A stretch of 31,358 nucleotides of DNA, taken from the NCBI RefSeq assembly GCF_034113885.1, contig NZ_JAXEWM010000107.1, positions 1 to 31,358 of the forward strand. Direction: 5' to 3'. The stretch is from Intestinibacter sp034113885. Its GTDB lineage: Bacteria; Bacillota; Clostridia; Peptostreptococcales; Peptostreptococcaceae. Positions 9,366 through 17,597 of the stretch are shown piece by piece; positions within the stretch are counted from its first letter, which is position 1; the number at the start of each line of letters is the position of its first letter. The position numbers were made by a program, and so were the translations under genes. A model generated the notes under the pieces. That model saw nothing but the letters and a program-made list of their open reading frames with translations, searched no databases and had not been told where the DNA came from.

Positions 9366-11569
9366 TATTTAATCATACCCCTTTCTTTTTTTATTATTTC
9401 ATTTAGTTTTCTCAAATATAGACAAGGCATTTGCTCTTGCTTTTTGTTGTCCTCTTCTGTTTTGAAGCTACTTCCAGACATTATAAGCATTTCCTTTGCT
9501 CTAGTAATTCCGACGTATAACAGTCTGATTTTCTCATTTATCAAATCGATTTTAGTCTGTTTATAGTGATTTTCTGTCAATTTTCCGTTTACAATAAAAT
9601 CTATCTGGCTTTTAATCAAAGCCTCTGTATTTTTATATTTGTCCTTTAAATACCATTTATCACACTGGAATTTTCCATTTATATTATCCGGGAAATTATA
9701 CTGAGTCATCTGAAGTAAAAATACACAGTCCCACTCCATTCCCTTTGATTTGTGGTAGTTACAGACTGTTATGCTTCCAGGCTGTGGCTCGTATCCATTT
9801 ATCTCGTATACTACATCTATTATATGGTTGAATACCTTGTTTGTATTATCTGATAAAACATCTAAAACTTCTCTCAAAGTTATATTTGGAGTTTCATTTA
9901 TCAAATATCTAACGTAAAATGCGACATAATCTACAAGTGCTTTTTCCTCTTCTTCTAAAACAAGTCTGTCCTTTATAAATAAAATCAGCTTATCTATTCT
10001 TATTGTAGAGTAATCTAAAATTTCAACTAGAGCATTTAGCCCCATTTTAAAAGTAACGTACATCTCACATTTGTCGTCTATTATTAGAGGTTTGTCCTTT
10101 ATATCTGTATATAAAAGCTCTTCCACGCTGTATTTTTCTAGCATATTTAGAAAATCCTTTTTTCCTTCCTTATTATCTGTTTTGATAAACACATCTGAAA
10201 GTACCTCTATAAGCTTATCTATTTGATCGCAGTTTATTATAAAATCTATTATCTCTGCTAAATTATTTATAACTCGTCTCTTATTCTTTGAATTTGGTCC
10301 TAACTCCTCAAATTCTAATTCTTCTCTTTCAAGCACCTTGGCGACTTGGCTTACCTGCGCGTTATAAGGGACTAATATGCCTATGCTTTTATCTGGATAT
10401 TTGTTTTTTATTCCCTTTACATATCTGACAGTTTTTTCTATTTCCTCCTCAAATGTCTTATACCATATAGTGCTTATTTGATATCCGTCTGGCTGTGGAT
10501 TTTCCTTGTATCCTTGTCCTTTTTCTACTGTCTCTATCTCAATTTCTTGTAGAGCATCTCTACATTCAACCTGTTTAAGTTCATTACATACGAATTTTAC
10601 AAGGCTGTTGGCGAGATTCAAAATATCCTTTGAGCTTCTATTAGACATATTCATCTCATAGCAGTACTCTGCCTCCTGCATAAATTGTTTAAAAAACTTA
10701 GGATCTGAGGATGAAAATGTCCCAGTTATACTCTGGTTAATATCTCCAACTCTGACTAAATTATTGCTCTTTTCACAGATTAGTTTGATTATCTTTCCTT
10801 GAATTTCATTTGAATCCTGGCACTCATCCTCGAATACATATCTGTACTTGTTTTGAAATTTTTCTCTCAAGGTTTCATCTATACATAGAGTCTTATATGC
10901 GTAAATTAACAAATCGTCGTAATCTAAAAGACCATTTTGCTTTAATTTTTTATCGTATTCCCTGTATATAAAGCTTATTATTTTTAAGACTCCTTTATTG
11001 CTGTAGGTCATCTCATCTAGCTTTTTAGGAGTAATATCGTTATACTTCAGAGAGCTTATTGCATTTGAAACTAAATCAAAAAATCCACCTTCCCATGCAT
11101 CTAGCTGTCTTTCGTACCAAATTTGATTTTTTTGTTCTTTTAAAAAATATCTAAACGCAGTCTCTCCACCGCTAGCTCTAAATGTGTTTATGCAGTCATT
11201 TAATATCATGGTCTTTTGAAGCTCATCGGCTATATTGAATTCATCGCTGAGCATCATGACCTCTGGCTTTTCCTTGATTATCTTGACTGCAAGCGAATGT
11301 ATCGTCATGACCTCAAATCCATTAGTAGATTCAATTCCCTTTTCCTCTAAAATTTTCTTAATTCTACCTTTAAAGTTATTAACTGCGCTGTTCATATATG
11401 TCAGTATTAGTATTTTACCCTTTTCATTTTTATTTTCAGTCAAAAGCTTAGCTACTAGATTAGTGACTATAAATGTTTTACCGGCACCTGGTACTGCTGG
11501 CACTGCCATAGTACCCTCGCTGTAGTTTATTATAGGTATTTGATCTTTTCTATAATTTATATCACTCAA
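9365..11569 (-). CDS. UvrD/Rep-type SF1A DNA helicase, no nuclease domain
   Basis: This ATP-dependent 3'-5' DNA helicase of the UvrD/AddA superfamily has about 734 aa. Motifs in order are AVPGAGKT (residues 25-32), LILTYMNSAVNNF, MTIHSLAVK, FEDECQDSNEIQ (Walker B), VGDINQSI, NMSNRSS, CNYHKSKGMEWD and LLYVGITRAKEML. The protein stops about 40 residues after the last motif, so the C-terminal nuclease of AddA is absent. I prefer the TTG start at 11569 (SDINYRKDQ), because GGGAG lies about 8 nt upstream. An ATG at 11578 has the same GGGAG touching it, and a TTG at 11590 has no ribosome site. The start overlaps the end of the AddB-like gene by 8 nt. HKSKGMEWD resembles AddA/PcrA, but the context suggests a dedicated partner of the flanking AddB-like and nuclease proteins. 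Confidence 0.9.
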   Translation of the reverse strand: MSDINYRKDQIPIINYSEGTMAVPAVPGAGKTFIVTNLVAKLLTENKNEKGKILILTYMNSAVNNFKGRIKKILEEKGIESTNGFEVMTIHSLAVKIIKEKPEVMMLSDEFNIADELQKTMILNDCINTFRASGGETAFRYFLKEQKNQIWYERQLDAWEGGFFDLVSNAISSLKYNDITPKKLDEMTYSNKGVLKIISFIYREYDKKLKQNGLLDYDDLLIYAYKTLCIDETLREKFQNKYRYVFEDECQDSNEIQGKIIKLICEKSNNLVRVGDINQSITGTFSSSDPKFFKQFMQEAEYCYEMNMSNRSSKDILNLANSLVKFVCNELKQVECRDALQEIEIETVEKGQGYKENPQPDGYQISTIWYKTFEEEIEKTVRYVKGIKNKYPDKSIGILVPYNAQVSQVAKVLEREELEFEELGPNSKNKRRVINNLAEIIDFIINCDQIDKLIEVLSDVFIKTDNKEGKKDFLNMLEKYSVEELLYTDIKDKPLIIDDKCEMYVTFKMGLNALVEILDYSTIRIDKLILFIKDRLVLEEEEKALVDYVAFYVRYLINETPNITLREVLDVLSDNTNKVFNHIIDVVYEINGYEPQPGSITVCNYHKSKGMEWDCVFLLQMTQYNFPDNINGKFQCDKWYLKDKYKNTEALIKSQIDFIVNGKLTENHYKQTKIDLINEKIRLLYVGITRAKEMLIMSGSSFKTEEDNKKQEQMPCLYLRKLNEIIKKERGMIK

Positions 11570-13436
11570 AACTCTCATCTCCCTTGTCAATTAATCTAAG
11601 TACTAAGCTGTATAATCCACTTTCTTGGATATAACCGTTTATTGAATAATCACTTTTATACGCATATACATTTTCACAGGACTTTAGTAGGTTATACACG
11701 GTGTTATAAAGGTAGTACTTCTTGTAATCGTCTTCTATCTCGCTAGTATAAACCTTATTTTCTTCAAAGGATTTTTTCAAAACTATTGGATTTGACAAAT
11801 CCCTCTCTATTTTCATATTCCAAGCATTACTTCCTATATCTACCCAAATCTGAACCTTTCTATTTATCCTATTATATATATACGAAAAAGGCGTGCTTAT
11901 CAACACTTTATCCTGTGACTTTATATCCTCTATATCTCTAGACACAAAGTAATCCTTTATAAATCTTTTTAGAGAAATTAGGAAAACCTCCTCGTTGCTC
12001 TTGTTGTCCTTCAAGTCTAATTTATCTAAGCACTCTGTAAAAGCTTCACTTTCTGAAACTATATTTTTACAAATCGATACGTTTTTTCTACCTTCTTTTA
12101 AATTCAAAACCTTATCTATGTAGAACTTTATTAAAAATTCTCCTATACTTAGATTTTCAGCTCTCTTTTCTTCTATATATTTTATTATCTCTATATAGGA
12201 TTCCTCTTTATCCCTATTTTTGTATATTTTACATGATTTTATTCTATTTATATCAAATAGAATTTGGATAAAATTTATAAACTCCTCTTCCTTAACATGA
12301 TTTTGGAGCTTGCAGAAAATCGCAACTGCCACATATAACAGATTTCCATATGGATAATCTATTATTTTGCTGTCTTTTTTAGTACTTAAAACCTCTATAT
12401 CACTTTTTTGGAGTTCAGTTGAAATATCGTAATCTAATACAGGTGTATTAACAGGTGTTATTACGCATATATCTCCTTTAGATACGCCACTGTTTACTAA
12501 TACTTTTACCTTATCTGTTATTTTGCCTATCATCTCACTGTACAACTGACTCGACTGATCTAGCTCTATCTTCGCAGGCATATTTATCAAATCAAAAATA
12601 CCTATATTTGAGTAATATTGATCTTCTTCAAGTAAATTATCACATACATATTTGAGGTCATTTTTTATAAAAGAAGAAAAATACTTATTACTGTCTAAAT
12701 AAAGATATCCCTCCTTATCTCGTCTATCAAAAAAATCTACAAGTAAAGCCTGACTCACACTTATATTTTGTAAATCATCCACAAATAAATAATCATATCT
12801 ATCAGCCAGTTGCTCTAAATACATCTCGTCCTTTAATAAATAATTATTGTATAAATACACGCTGATGCTATTATCCACCATAGAATTTTTTAGCATTTCC
12901 TCCATATATTCACCTATTATCTCGTCCATCTGCATGTACGAAAACAAATCTATATTTTCCTTATTTGATTTTGAATTATAGAGCCTCTTACCTATAGCTT
13001 TATAATCTATATCGTTGTAGATAGCATGTTCTAAATTATTCACAATATTAGAAGCTATAGATCTGTTAGTCCCCGTAATATCTGCAAAGTAATTTTTGCG
13101 ATTCCTCTTATCTGCTACCTTAGTCTCAAATATATAAGTCTTTAAATTAGTCGATATAAAAATAGGAGACAGACTTTTATTTACTATATCTTTACAAGCA
13201 CTGGATATAATAGGCCAGTACTTTGTAATCTCCTCTTTGACAAATTGGCTGTATGTACATATTTTGAGCTCTTCACTTAAATCCAAGTTCATCTGTCTTA
13301 TGTAATTTAATCTAATCACATTATTGTCGACTAGCATCAGTACATTATTTGATTTAAAATTGTTATTTTTTATTATTTCTAAATATTTTTCTACGATATT
13401 TTTTCTATCCTCTAAGCTTGTAAATAAATTTTTCAC
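11562..13436 (-). CDS. AddB/RecC-like protein with degenerate P-loop
   Basis: I do not recognise a named family, but the layout is that of an SF1 helicase-like AddB/RecC subunit. The N-terminus can be aligned by eye with AddB: KNLFTSLEDRKNI stands where AddB has the P-loop GRGGSGKST, and after nearly equal spacing NVLMLVDNN matches VVLLVPEQ. Further along, ICTYSQFVKEEI resembles motif Ib, YLFVDDLQNIS (D220, D221) a weakened Walker B (DExQD), and GYLYLDSNKYFSSF motif III. No nuclease motif or cysteine cluster follows. At 624 aa it is about half an AddB. I chose GTG at 13436 because GAGAAGGTGAT precedes it and it gives the AddB-like N-terminus; a TTG at 13478 lacks a ribosome site. It is the first gene of the DNA-end-processing run and overlaps the helicase gene by 8 nt. 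It is probably a non-catalytic scaffold. Confidence 0.75.
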   Translation of the reverse strand: MKNLFTSLEDRKNIVEKYLEIIKNNNFKSNNVLMLVDNNVIRLNYIRQMNLDLSEELKICTYSQFVKEEITKYWPIISSACKDIVNKSLSPIFISTNLKTYIFETKVADKRNRKNYFADITGTNRSIASNIVNNLEHAIYNDIDYKAIGKRLYNSKSNKENIDLFSYMQMDEIIGEYMEEMLKNSMVDNSISVYLYNNYLLKDEMYLEQLADRYDYLFVDDLQNISVSQALLVDFFDRRDKEGYLYLDSNKYFSSFIKNDLKYVCDNLLEEDQYYSNIGIFDLINMPAKIELDQSSQLYSEMIGKITDKVKVLVNSGVSKGDICVITPVNTPVLDYDISTELQKSDIEVLSTKKDSKIIDYPYGNLLYVAVAIFCKLQNHVKEEEFINFIQILFDINRIKSCKIYKNRDKEESYIEIIKYIEEKRAENLSIGEFLIKFYIDKVLNLKEGRKNVSICKNIVSESEAFTECLDKLDLKDNKSNEEVFLISLKRFIKDYFVSRDIEDIKSQDKVLISTPFSYIYNRINRKVQIWVDIGSNAWNMKIERDLSNPIVLKKSFEENKVYTSEIEDDYKKYYLYNTVYNLLKSCENVYAYKSDYSINGYIQESGLYSLVLRLIDKGDESFE

Positions 13437-13460
13437 ACCATCACCTTCTCTCAAAAGATT

Positions 13461-13483
13461 AAAGCCTGCATTTAGCAAGCTTT
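13461..13483 (-). terminator. Hairpin after the dipeptidase gene, terminator-like
   Basis: On the minus strand AAAGCTTGC and GCAGGCTTT form a 9-bp stem with one G-U pair and a 5-nt loop (TAAAT), followed by AATCTTTT. It lies between the dipeptidase stop and the AddB/RecC-like start. It could end or attenuate the peptidase transcript before the DNA-repair run. The tail is poor in T, so termination may be partial. Confidence 0.4.
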
Positions 13484-13498
13484 GACCTCTTATATTTA

Positions 13499-14464
13499 TT
13501 AAAGCACTTCTTTAAATAAATTCAAAACATTTTTATAGAATATATGTTCTATTTCATCCTCCGTAAATCCTTCTTTTTTCATTTTTTTCGCTAAAATTTG
13601 CATTTTTGATGCATCCTCTACCTCGACTCTACATCCGATTCCATCAAAGTCGCTTCCAAGACCTATGCATTCGATTCCGCCTATATTTTTTATGTACTTC
13701 ATATGTGCTATCATATCGTCTATTTTAGCATCAGAACTAGAAGTAGCATTGTCGTTTAAAAAATATGAGAAGAAATTAATTCCCATAATTCCACCTCTAT
13801 CTGATAATTTTTTTATCATATCATCTGTTAAATTACGTTTATTGTTACACAATCCTCTCGCATTTGAATGGCTAGCTACAAAAGGCTTTTTAGTATTTTC
13901 TAGTATATCGTAAAAGCCTGCATCTGATAAATGTGAAACATCTATTATAATACCTAATCTTTCGATTTCTTCTATGAATTCAAATCCAGTTTTCTTCAAT
14001 CCTCTATCAACAACTAACTCGCCATCTATTATTTCATTGGGAAATCCAAGCTCGTTTTCATAATTCCAAGTAAGAGTCATCATCCTAACTCCTAGTCTAT
14101 AAAAATTTCTAAGAATACCTAAATCTCCCTGACAACAAGCTCCTTCTTCTATAGACAAAAGAGCCGACATCTTATTTTGCTCTGAGTTTCTCAATATATC
14201 CTGATATGACAAAACTAATCCTATGTCGTCCCTATTAGCTTCGATCTCATTGTGAAATAAGTCTATAATCTTCAAGCATTCAGATAAAGGCTGCTCTGCT
14301 TTCATATTTGTATACGCAGCAAATACTTGGAGCATATAATCTCCTTTTTTCATCTTTTCTATATCAACATGTAAATTATTTCTTCTTAAATTAGCGCGAG
14401 AATCCAGTCTTTTGCAATCTAAAATTTCCTTCATCGTATCACAATGCATGTCTATTACCTTCAT
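13499..14464 (-). CDS. Membrane dipeptidase family protein (peptidase M19)
   Basis: This is a zinc dipeptidase of the renal dipeptidase/amidohydrolase fold, 321 aa and normal for bacterial members. Ligand motifs are H7-x-D9 in IDMHCDTM, the bridging glutamate in LSIEEGA (E106 or E107), H178 in IIDVSHLSD, H199 in VASHSNARGL and D in LGSDFDGIG. There is no signal peptide, so it acts in the cytoplasm, most likely on dipeptides or D-amino-acid peptides from wall turnover or the medium. The ATG has GAGGGGGA upstream. The serine hydrolase gene ends 33 nt upstream, so the two are probably cotranscribed. Substrate cannot be told from sequence. Confidence 0.92.
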   Translation of the reverse strand: MKVIDMHCDTMKEILDCKRLDSRANLRRNNLHVDIEKMKKGDYMLQVFAAYTNMKAEQPLSECLKIIDLFHNEIEANRDDIGLVLSYQDILRNSEQNKMSALLSIEEGACCQGDLGILRNFYRLGVRMMTLTWNYENELGFPNEIIDGELVVDRGLKKTGFEFIEEIERLGIIIDVSHLSDAGFYDILENTKKPFVASHSNARGLCNNKRNLTDDMIKKLSDRGGIMGINFFSYFLNDNATSSSDAKIDDMIAHMKYIKNIGGIECIGLGSDFDGIGCRVEVEDASKMQILAKKMKKEGFTEDEIEHIFYKNVLNLFKEVL

Positions 14465-14497
14465 ACTAAACTTTCCCCCTCAATAACTCTTTTAACT

Positions 14498-15253
14498 CTA
14501 TTTATTTTTCTTATAAATTTGGAAGCTCAAATCCTGTATAACCCTCTCAAATTCAGGTACATTTACCTCATTACTCAAGAAGCAAATTATAAAAGGCTCT
14601 TTATCCAAAACTATACCTACATCATGTGTAATACCACTATCTTCACCAGTTTTATGAGCTATTTGAACCTTATTTTCTCCTGAACTCAAGAAAAATGGTA
14701 TTTTGCCGTTTAACCTTTGATTCTTTAAAACCTCCAACATTTTGGCTGAAGCTTTTTTAGACACTAGAGTTCCATTATAAATTTTTTCTAACAATAAAGC
14801 CATATCTTCGGCGCTTGTATAATTTTCCAATCCTTTACTAGCACCGATAGAATCGAACATCTTGCGTTTCAATACAGTATTTTTCATCCCATTTTCATTT
14901 ATAAAATCATTTATATTCTCTATTTTACATCTATCTATCAAAATATTTGTAGCGTAATTGTCGCTCAATATTATCATCAATGTATATAAATCCTTTAATG
15001 TTACCTTTAATCCTTGATCCATATAATTTAAAGCTCCGCAAGAAGGAACCTTGTCTACATCACGAGTAGTAAATACCTCGTTTTCACTTATTTCTCCGTT
15101 TTCCATCTGTCTGAAAACTTCGCCTAAAACAGTCAGCTTTATCAAGCTAGCGGCAAGCATCGGTTCCTTTTCATTATATGAAATAACTTCTCCTGTAACT
15201 AAATTTTTATAATAAAATCCTACTTTTCCATCAATTCTAGACAATCTCTCCAT
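14498..15253 (-). CDS. Serine hydrolase of the beta-lactamase/DD-peptidase fold
   Basis: This 251-aa protein carries the three penicillin-recognising motifs: S36-L-I-K39, S97-D98-N99 and K201-T202-G203. No signal peptide or lipobox is visible, and the omega-loop glutamate (ExxLN) of class A beta-lactamases is not apparent. A peptidase-like or esterase-like serine hydrolase is therefore more likely than a resistance enzyme. The ATG at 15253 has a strong site, GGGGAGG, 5 nt away; an in-frame TTG ten codons earlier has none and would add a charged tail. The gene precedes the M19 dipeptidase by 33 nt, suggesting shared work on peptidoglycan-derived or other peptides. Confidence 0.85.
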   Translation of the reverse strand: MERLSRIDGKVGFYYKNLVTGEVISYNEKEPMLAASLIKLTVLGEVFRQMENGEISENEVFTTRDVDKVPSCGALNYMDQGLKVTLKDLYTLMIILSDNYATNILIDRCKIENINDFINENGMKNTVLKRKMFDSIGASKGLENYTSAEDMALLLEKIYNGTLVSKKASAKMLEVLKNQRLNGKIPFFLSSGENKVQIAHKTGEDSGITHDVGIVLDKEPFIICFLSNEVNVPEFERVIQDLSFQIYKKNK

Positions 15254-15293
15254 AACGTCCTCCCCAAAATCGTATTCAATCAATATAAATACT

Positions 15294-15299
15294 ATTATA
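15294..15299 (-). promoter_or_regulatory. Possible -10 box for the serine hydrolase gene
   Basis: TATAAT on the minus strand lies 41 nt before the serine hydrolase ATG, just after the terminator of the membrane-protein gene. No convincing -35 box stands 16-18 nt upstream, so the call rests on position and the perfect hexamer. Confidence 0.35.
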
Positions 15300-15350
15300 T
15301 CCTATAAATAATACATTTGGACGGACAAACTGTACATAATAATGTACGCA

Positions 15351-15376
15351 AAAAAACTTCTTAATTATAAGAAGTC
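15351..15376 (-). terminator. Rho-independent terminator of the small membrane protein gene
   Basis: On the minus strand ACTTCTTA and TAAGAAGT form a perfect 8-bp stem with a TAAT loop, followed by seven T. The upstream arm contains the last codons and the loop the stop codon of the membrane-protein gene, so the terminator overlaps the coding end. Confidence 0.8.
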
Positions 15377-15853
15377 TTTATAAACAAATAAACTACTCTT
15401 CTGTTTAAAAGAAATTAATTTTTCCTTTAAAAAGCTAAATACAGCACCTAAAACAACAAGTAAAACACTAAAATTTATAAGAAAAACCACATATCCAAGC
15501 GATACATTCACAGAAAAATCAGTTATAAAGGACATTGTAGGCATAAAGTAAAATTGCATCATCCAAATAGCCCAATAAGCTTCATCTATTACATAATGAG
15601 TATAGCTTGCAAAAAACAATAAAAATATTCCAAAGCTGGAACCTAAAATTCCCACAGTAAAAGCTTCCTTCAAATTCAACCTATATTTATATCCTACATA
15701 AAAATTATAGCCTAAGAAAATTTCTAAAAATAAATATCCTATCAAATTGCTGACTTCTCCATAAGGAATTAATTTAAAATAAAAAAATGACAATATACAT
15801 ATAATTAAACTTCCAAAAAACAGCTTTCCACCGTATTTAATTATCCTCTCCAT
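15365..15853 (-). CDS. Small membrane protein of unknown function
   Basis: I do not recognise this 162-aa protein. It has about four hydrophobic segments, near residues 10-27, 34-53, 64-84 and 115-142, separated by short polar loops, and a lysine-rich C-terminal tail that probably faces the cytoplasm. The second and third segments are joined by YKYRLNLKEAF, and the third to fourth loop carries aromatic residues (YWAIWMMQFYFMP). The ATG has the ribosome site AGAGGTGG, which directly follows a 16-bp hairpin. The permease gene ends 81 nt upstream and the serine hydrolase begins after a terminator, so this gene is either monocistronic or the tail of the permease transcript. Confidence 0.7.
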   Translation of the reverse strand: MERIIKYGGKLFFGSLIICILSFFYFKLIPYGEVSNLIGYLFLEIFLGYNFYVGYKYRLNLKEAFTVGILGSSFGIFLLFFASYTHYVIDEAYWAIWMMQFYFMPTMSFITDFSVNVSLGYVVFLINFSVLLVVLGAVFSFLKEKLISFKQKSSLFVYKDFL

Positions 15854-15865
15854 AAAGCCACCTCT

Positions 15866-15904
15866 AATCCCTTTATTTTAATATATTCTTAAAATAAAGG
15901 GATT
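15866..15904 (-). repeat. 16-bp perfect inverted repeat before a ribosome site
   Basis: AATCCCTTTATTTTAA at 15866-15881 is the exact reverse complement of 15889-15904, with a 7-nt loop. On the minus strand the stem ends one or two bases before AGAGGTGG, the ribosome site of the small membrane protein gene, and there is no T-run after it. On the plus strand it is followed by GTGACTATTTTTT. It may be a weak terminator or mRNA-stabilising hairpin behind the permease gene, or a structure affecting translation of the next gene. Confidence 0.7.
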
Positions 15905-15934
15905 GTGACTATTTTTTCTCATGTCCAAAATATA

Positions 15935-17302
15935 TTAAATTATAAACATTGCAGCTATTGTAGTTACAACAAATCCTATAATTATAGGTTTGAAATTTCT
16001 CTTAGCTAACTCTATTGGACTTACGCCACAGATTGCAGCTGCTGAAATCAATCCCCAAGGAACTAAACATCCTCCACCTGTCCATATACCTGCTATTTGA
16101 CCTAATGCACATAGAGCACCTACACTACCATCTATAGCTGTTCCAAATACATTCGCAAGAGAACCAACTAACGATATTCCCGAAAATCCAGATCCATCAA
16201 GACCTGTTATAGCTCCTACTACAGTTTGTATACTACAGACTGCAAATCTATTAAGCGGAATAGTATTTGATAGTGCTACACCTATATCAGATAACAAGCC
16301 CTGTGAATTAGCTGGCAATACTTCTCCTAAAACAGAAGTTATAGGCGCCACTTCTCCCATATAGAAGAATGCTGCTATAGGAATTATCGCCGCGAATATC
16401 TTGATTCCAAACACGAATCCTTCGATTATATTTTCACATGTGACATCAAAGCATTTTTTCTTGTGGTTCATCAAGTTGATGATTATGATAAGAAACACTG
16501 CTGTACCACCTAATAAAGCAGATGCATCTCCTCCTTTTAAATCAAATACACTCATCGCTACAATATCTAGTATAAATCCAATCAATACTAAAAATGTAGC
16601 TATTTTAGCATTTTTATTAAACTCTTTTATCTCCTCGTGTTCCACATCTTGCAGTTCTTCTCTAAACATTCCTTTTTTCAAGTCTTTTCTAAGCCCCCAA
16701 AACGCAACAGAAATAGTAACTACTGCCATAATCCAATACAAAGGCATCCCTTGACTTATTACATCAAATACCTCAATACCAGCAGCACCTGCAGTAATAG
16801 CTGGTGCCCCTTGAATCACAAAGTCAGTAGATAAAGCCAATCCATGACCAAATAAATTAAGAGCCATCGCAACCCCTATTGCAGGAAGTCCCGCCCTCAT
16901 GGCTACAGGTAAAAAAATCGCTCCAACTAAAGCCACTGCTGGTGTCGGCCAGAAAAACCAAGAAAGCAACATCATGGCTATGCCTATTACAAAAAATGCA
17001 GTAGTAGGATTTTTTATAAATCTAGAAAAAGGTTTAATCATATAATTTATAGCGTGATTCGTCTCAAGTGCTTTTGATAAAGCTACCATTATAGATATGA
17101 TCAGTATTACAGGTCCAAGCTCCCCCAGAGAAACAATAAAAGAATTAAATACTGCTCCCAATGACCCTGCAATATTATTAGTATAAAATAACCCCAAACA
17201 AAATACTCCTAAAACACAAGGTACTACGGTGTCCTTTTTCATAATCATAGTTATAAGAATTACGATTATGAACAAAATATAAATATAATGCGCTCCTGTC
17301 AT
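15935..17302 (-). CDS. GntP/DcuC-like permease of the ion transporter superfamily
   Basis: This polytopic inner-membrane protein of 455 aa has about 12 hydrophobic segments. The pattern of the N-terminal half (PVILIISIMVALSKALE, the WPTPAVALVGAIFLP loop, NLFGHGLAL) and a second repeat beginning after the charged loop near residues 205-230 resemble GntP, DcuC and CitM-type carriers for carboxylates or sugar acids. The glycine-rich C-terminal half (GSGFSGISLVGSLAN, IDGSVGALCALG, IWTGGGCLVPWG) fits hairpin re-entrant loops of that superfamily. Substrate is unknown; an organic anion or amino acid is possible. The ATG has AAAGGAG about 10 nt upstream. It is transcribed divergently from the ThrE-type exporter. 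Other ion-transporter families cannot be excluded. Confidence 0.7.
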   Translation of the reverse strand: MTGAHYIYILFIIVILITMIMKKDTVVPCVLGVFCLGLFYTNNIAGSLGAVFNSFIVSLGELGPVILIISIMVALSKALETNHAINYMIKPFSRFIKNPTTAFFVIGIAMMLLSWFFWPTPAVALVGAIFLPVAMRAGLPAIGVAMALNLFGHGLALSTDFVIQGAPAITAGAAGIEVFDVISQGMPLYWIMAVVTISVAFWGLRKDLKKGMFREELQDVEHEEIKEFNKNAKIATFLVLIGFILDIVAMSVFDLKGGDASALLGGTAVFLIIIINLMNHKKKCFDVTCENIIEGFVFGIKIFAAIIPIAAFFYMGEVAPITSVLGEVLPANSQGLLSDIGVALSNTIPLNRFAVCSIQTVVGAITGLDGSGFSGISLVGSLANVFGTAIDGSVGALCALGQIAGIWTGGGCLVPWGLISAAAICGVSPIELAKRNFKPIIIGFVVTTIAAMFII

Positions 17303-17480
17303 ATACTCTATTCTCCTTTTAAATTTTTAGATAATAGTATTATATGTTTATGTTAATTTTTGGTTACATTTTAATAATTCTATTGATTTATATTTTATTA
17401 GTAGTATATTAAGATGTTGGAAGTATAATTTTTTTATATATTTTTAATATTAAATTTATAATAAAATTAATATGTAAATG

Positions 17481-17509
17481 TAAACAATTTATACTTTTTT
17501 TGATATAAT
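17481..17509 (+). promoter_or_regulatory. Promoter of the ThrE-type exporter operon
   Basis: The -10 box TATAAT at 17504-17509 is preceded by TGA, giving an extended -10, and by TAAACA at 17481-17486 (four of six -35 bases) with a 17-nt spacer. It lies in the 295-bp AT-rich gap between two divergent genes, about 88 nt before the exporter ATG. I saw no other feature in that gap; a TATAAT on the minus strand near 17340 may serve the permease but has no good -35. Confidence 0.65.
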
Positions 17510-17597
17510 CTAGTGTATATCAAAATAAATATTTGTAGATTTTCAATAAAATAACTCTATATTTACTCAAATGTATAAAGAAGGGATAAAAATTTTT

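Noticed and set aside
14498..15253. Class A beta-lactamase
   Set aside because: SxxK, SDN and KTG are present, but there is no signal peptide and no omega-loop ExxLN motif, so a resistance role is not supported.
16401..16754. A 117-codon plus-strand frame inside the permease gene
   Set aside because: It is an antisense shadow of the membrane protein with biased composition and no promoter or ribosome site.
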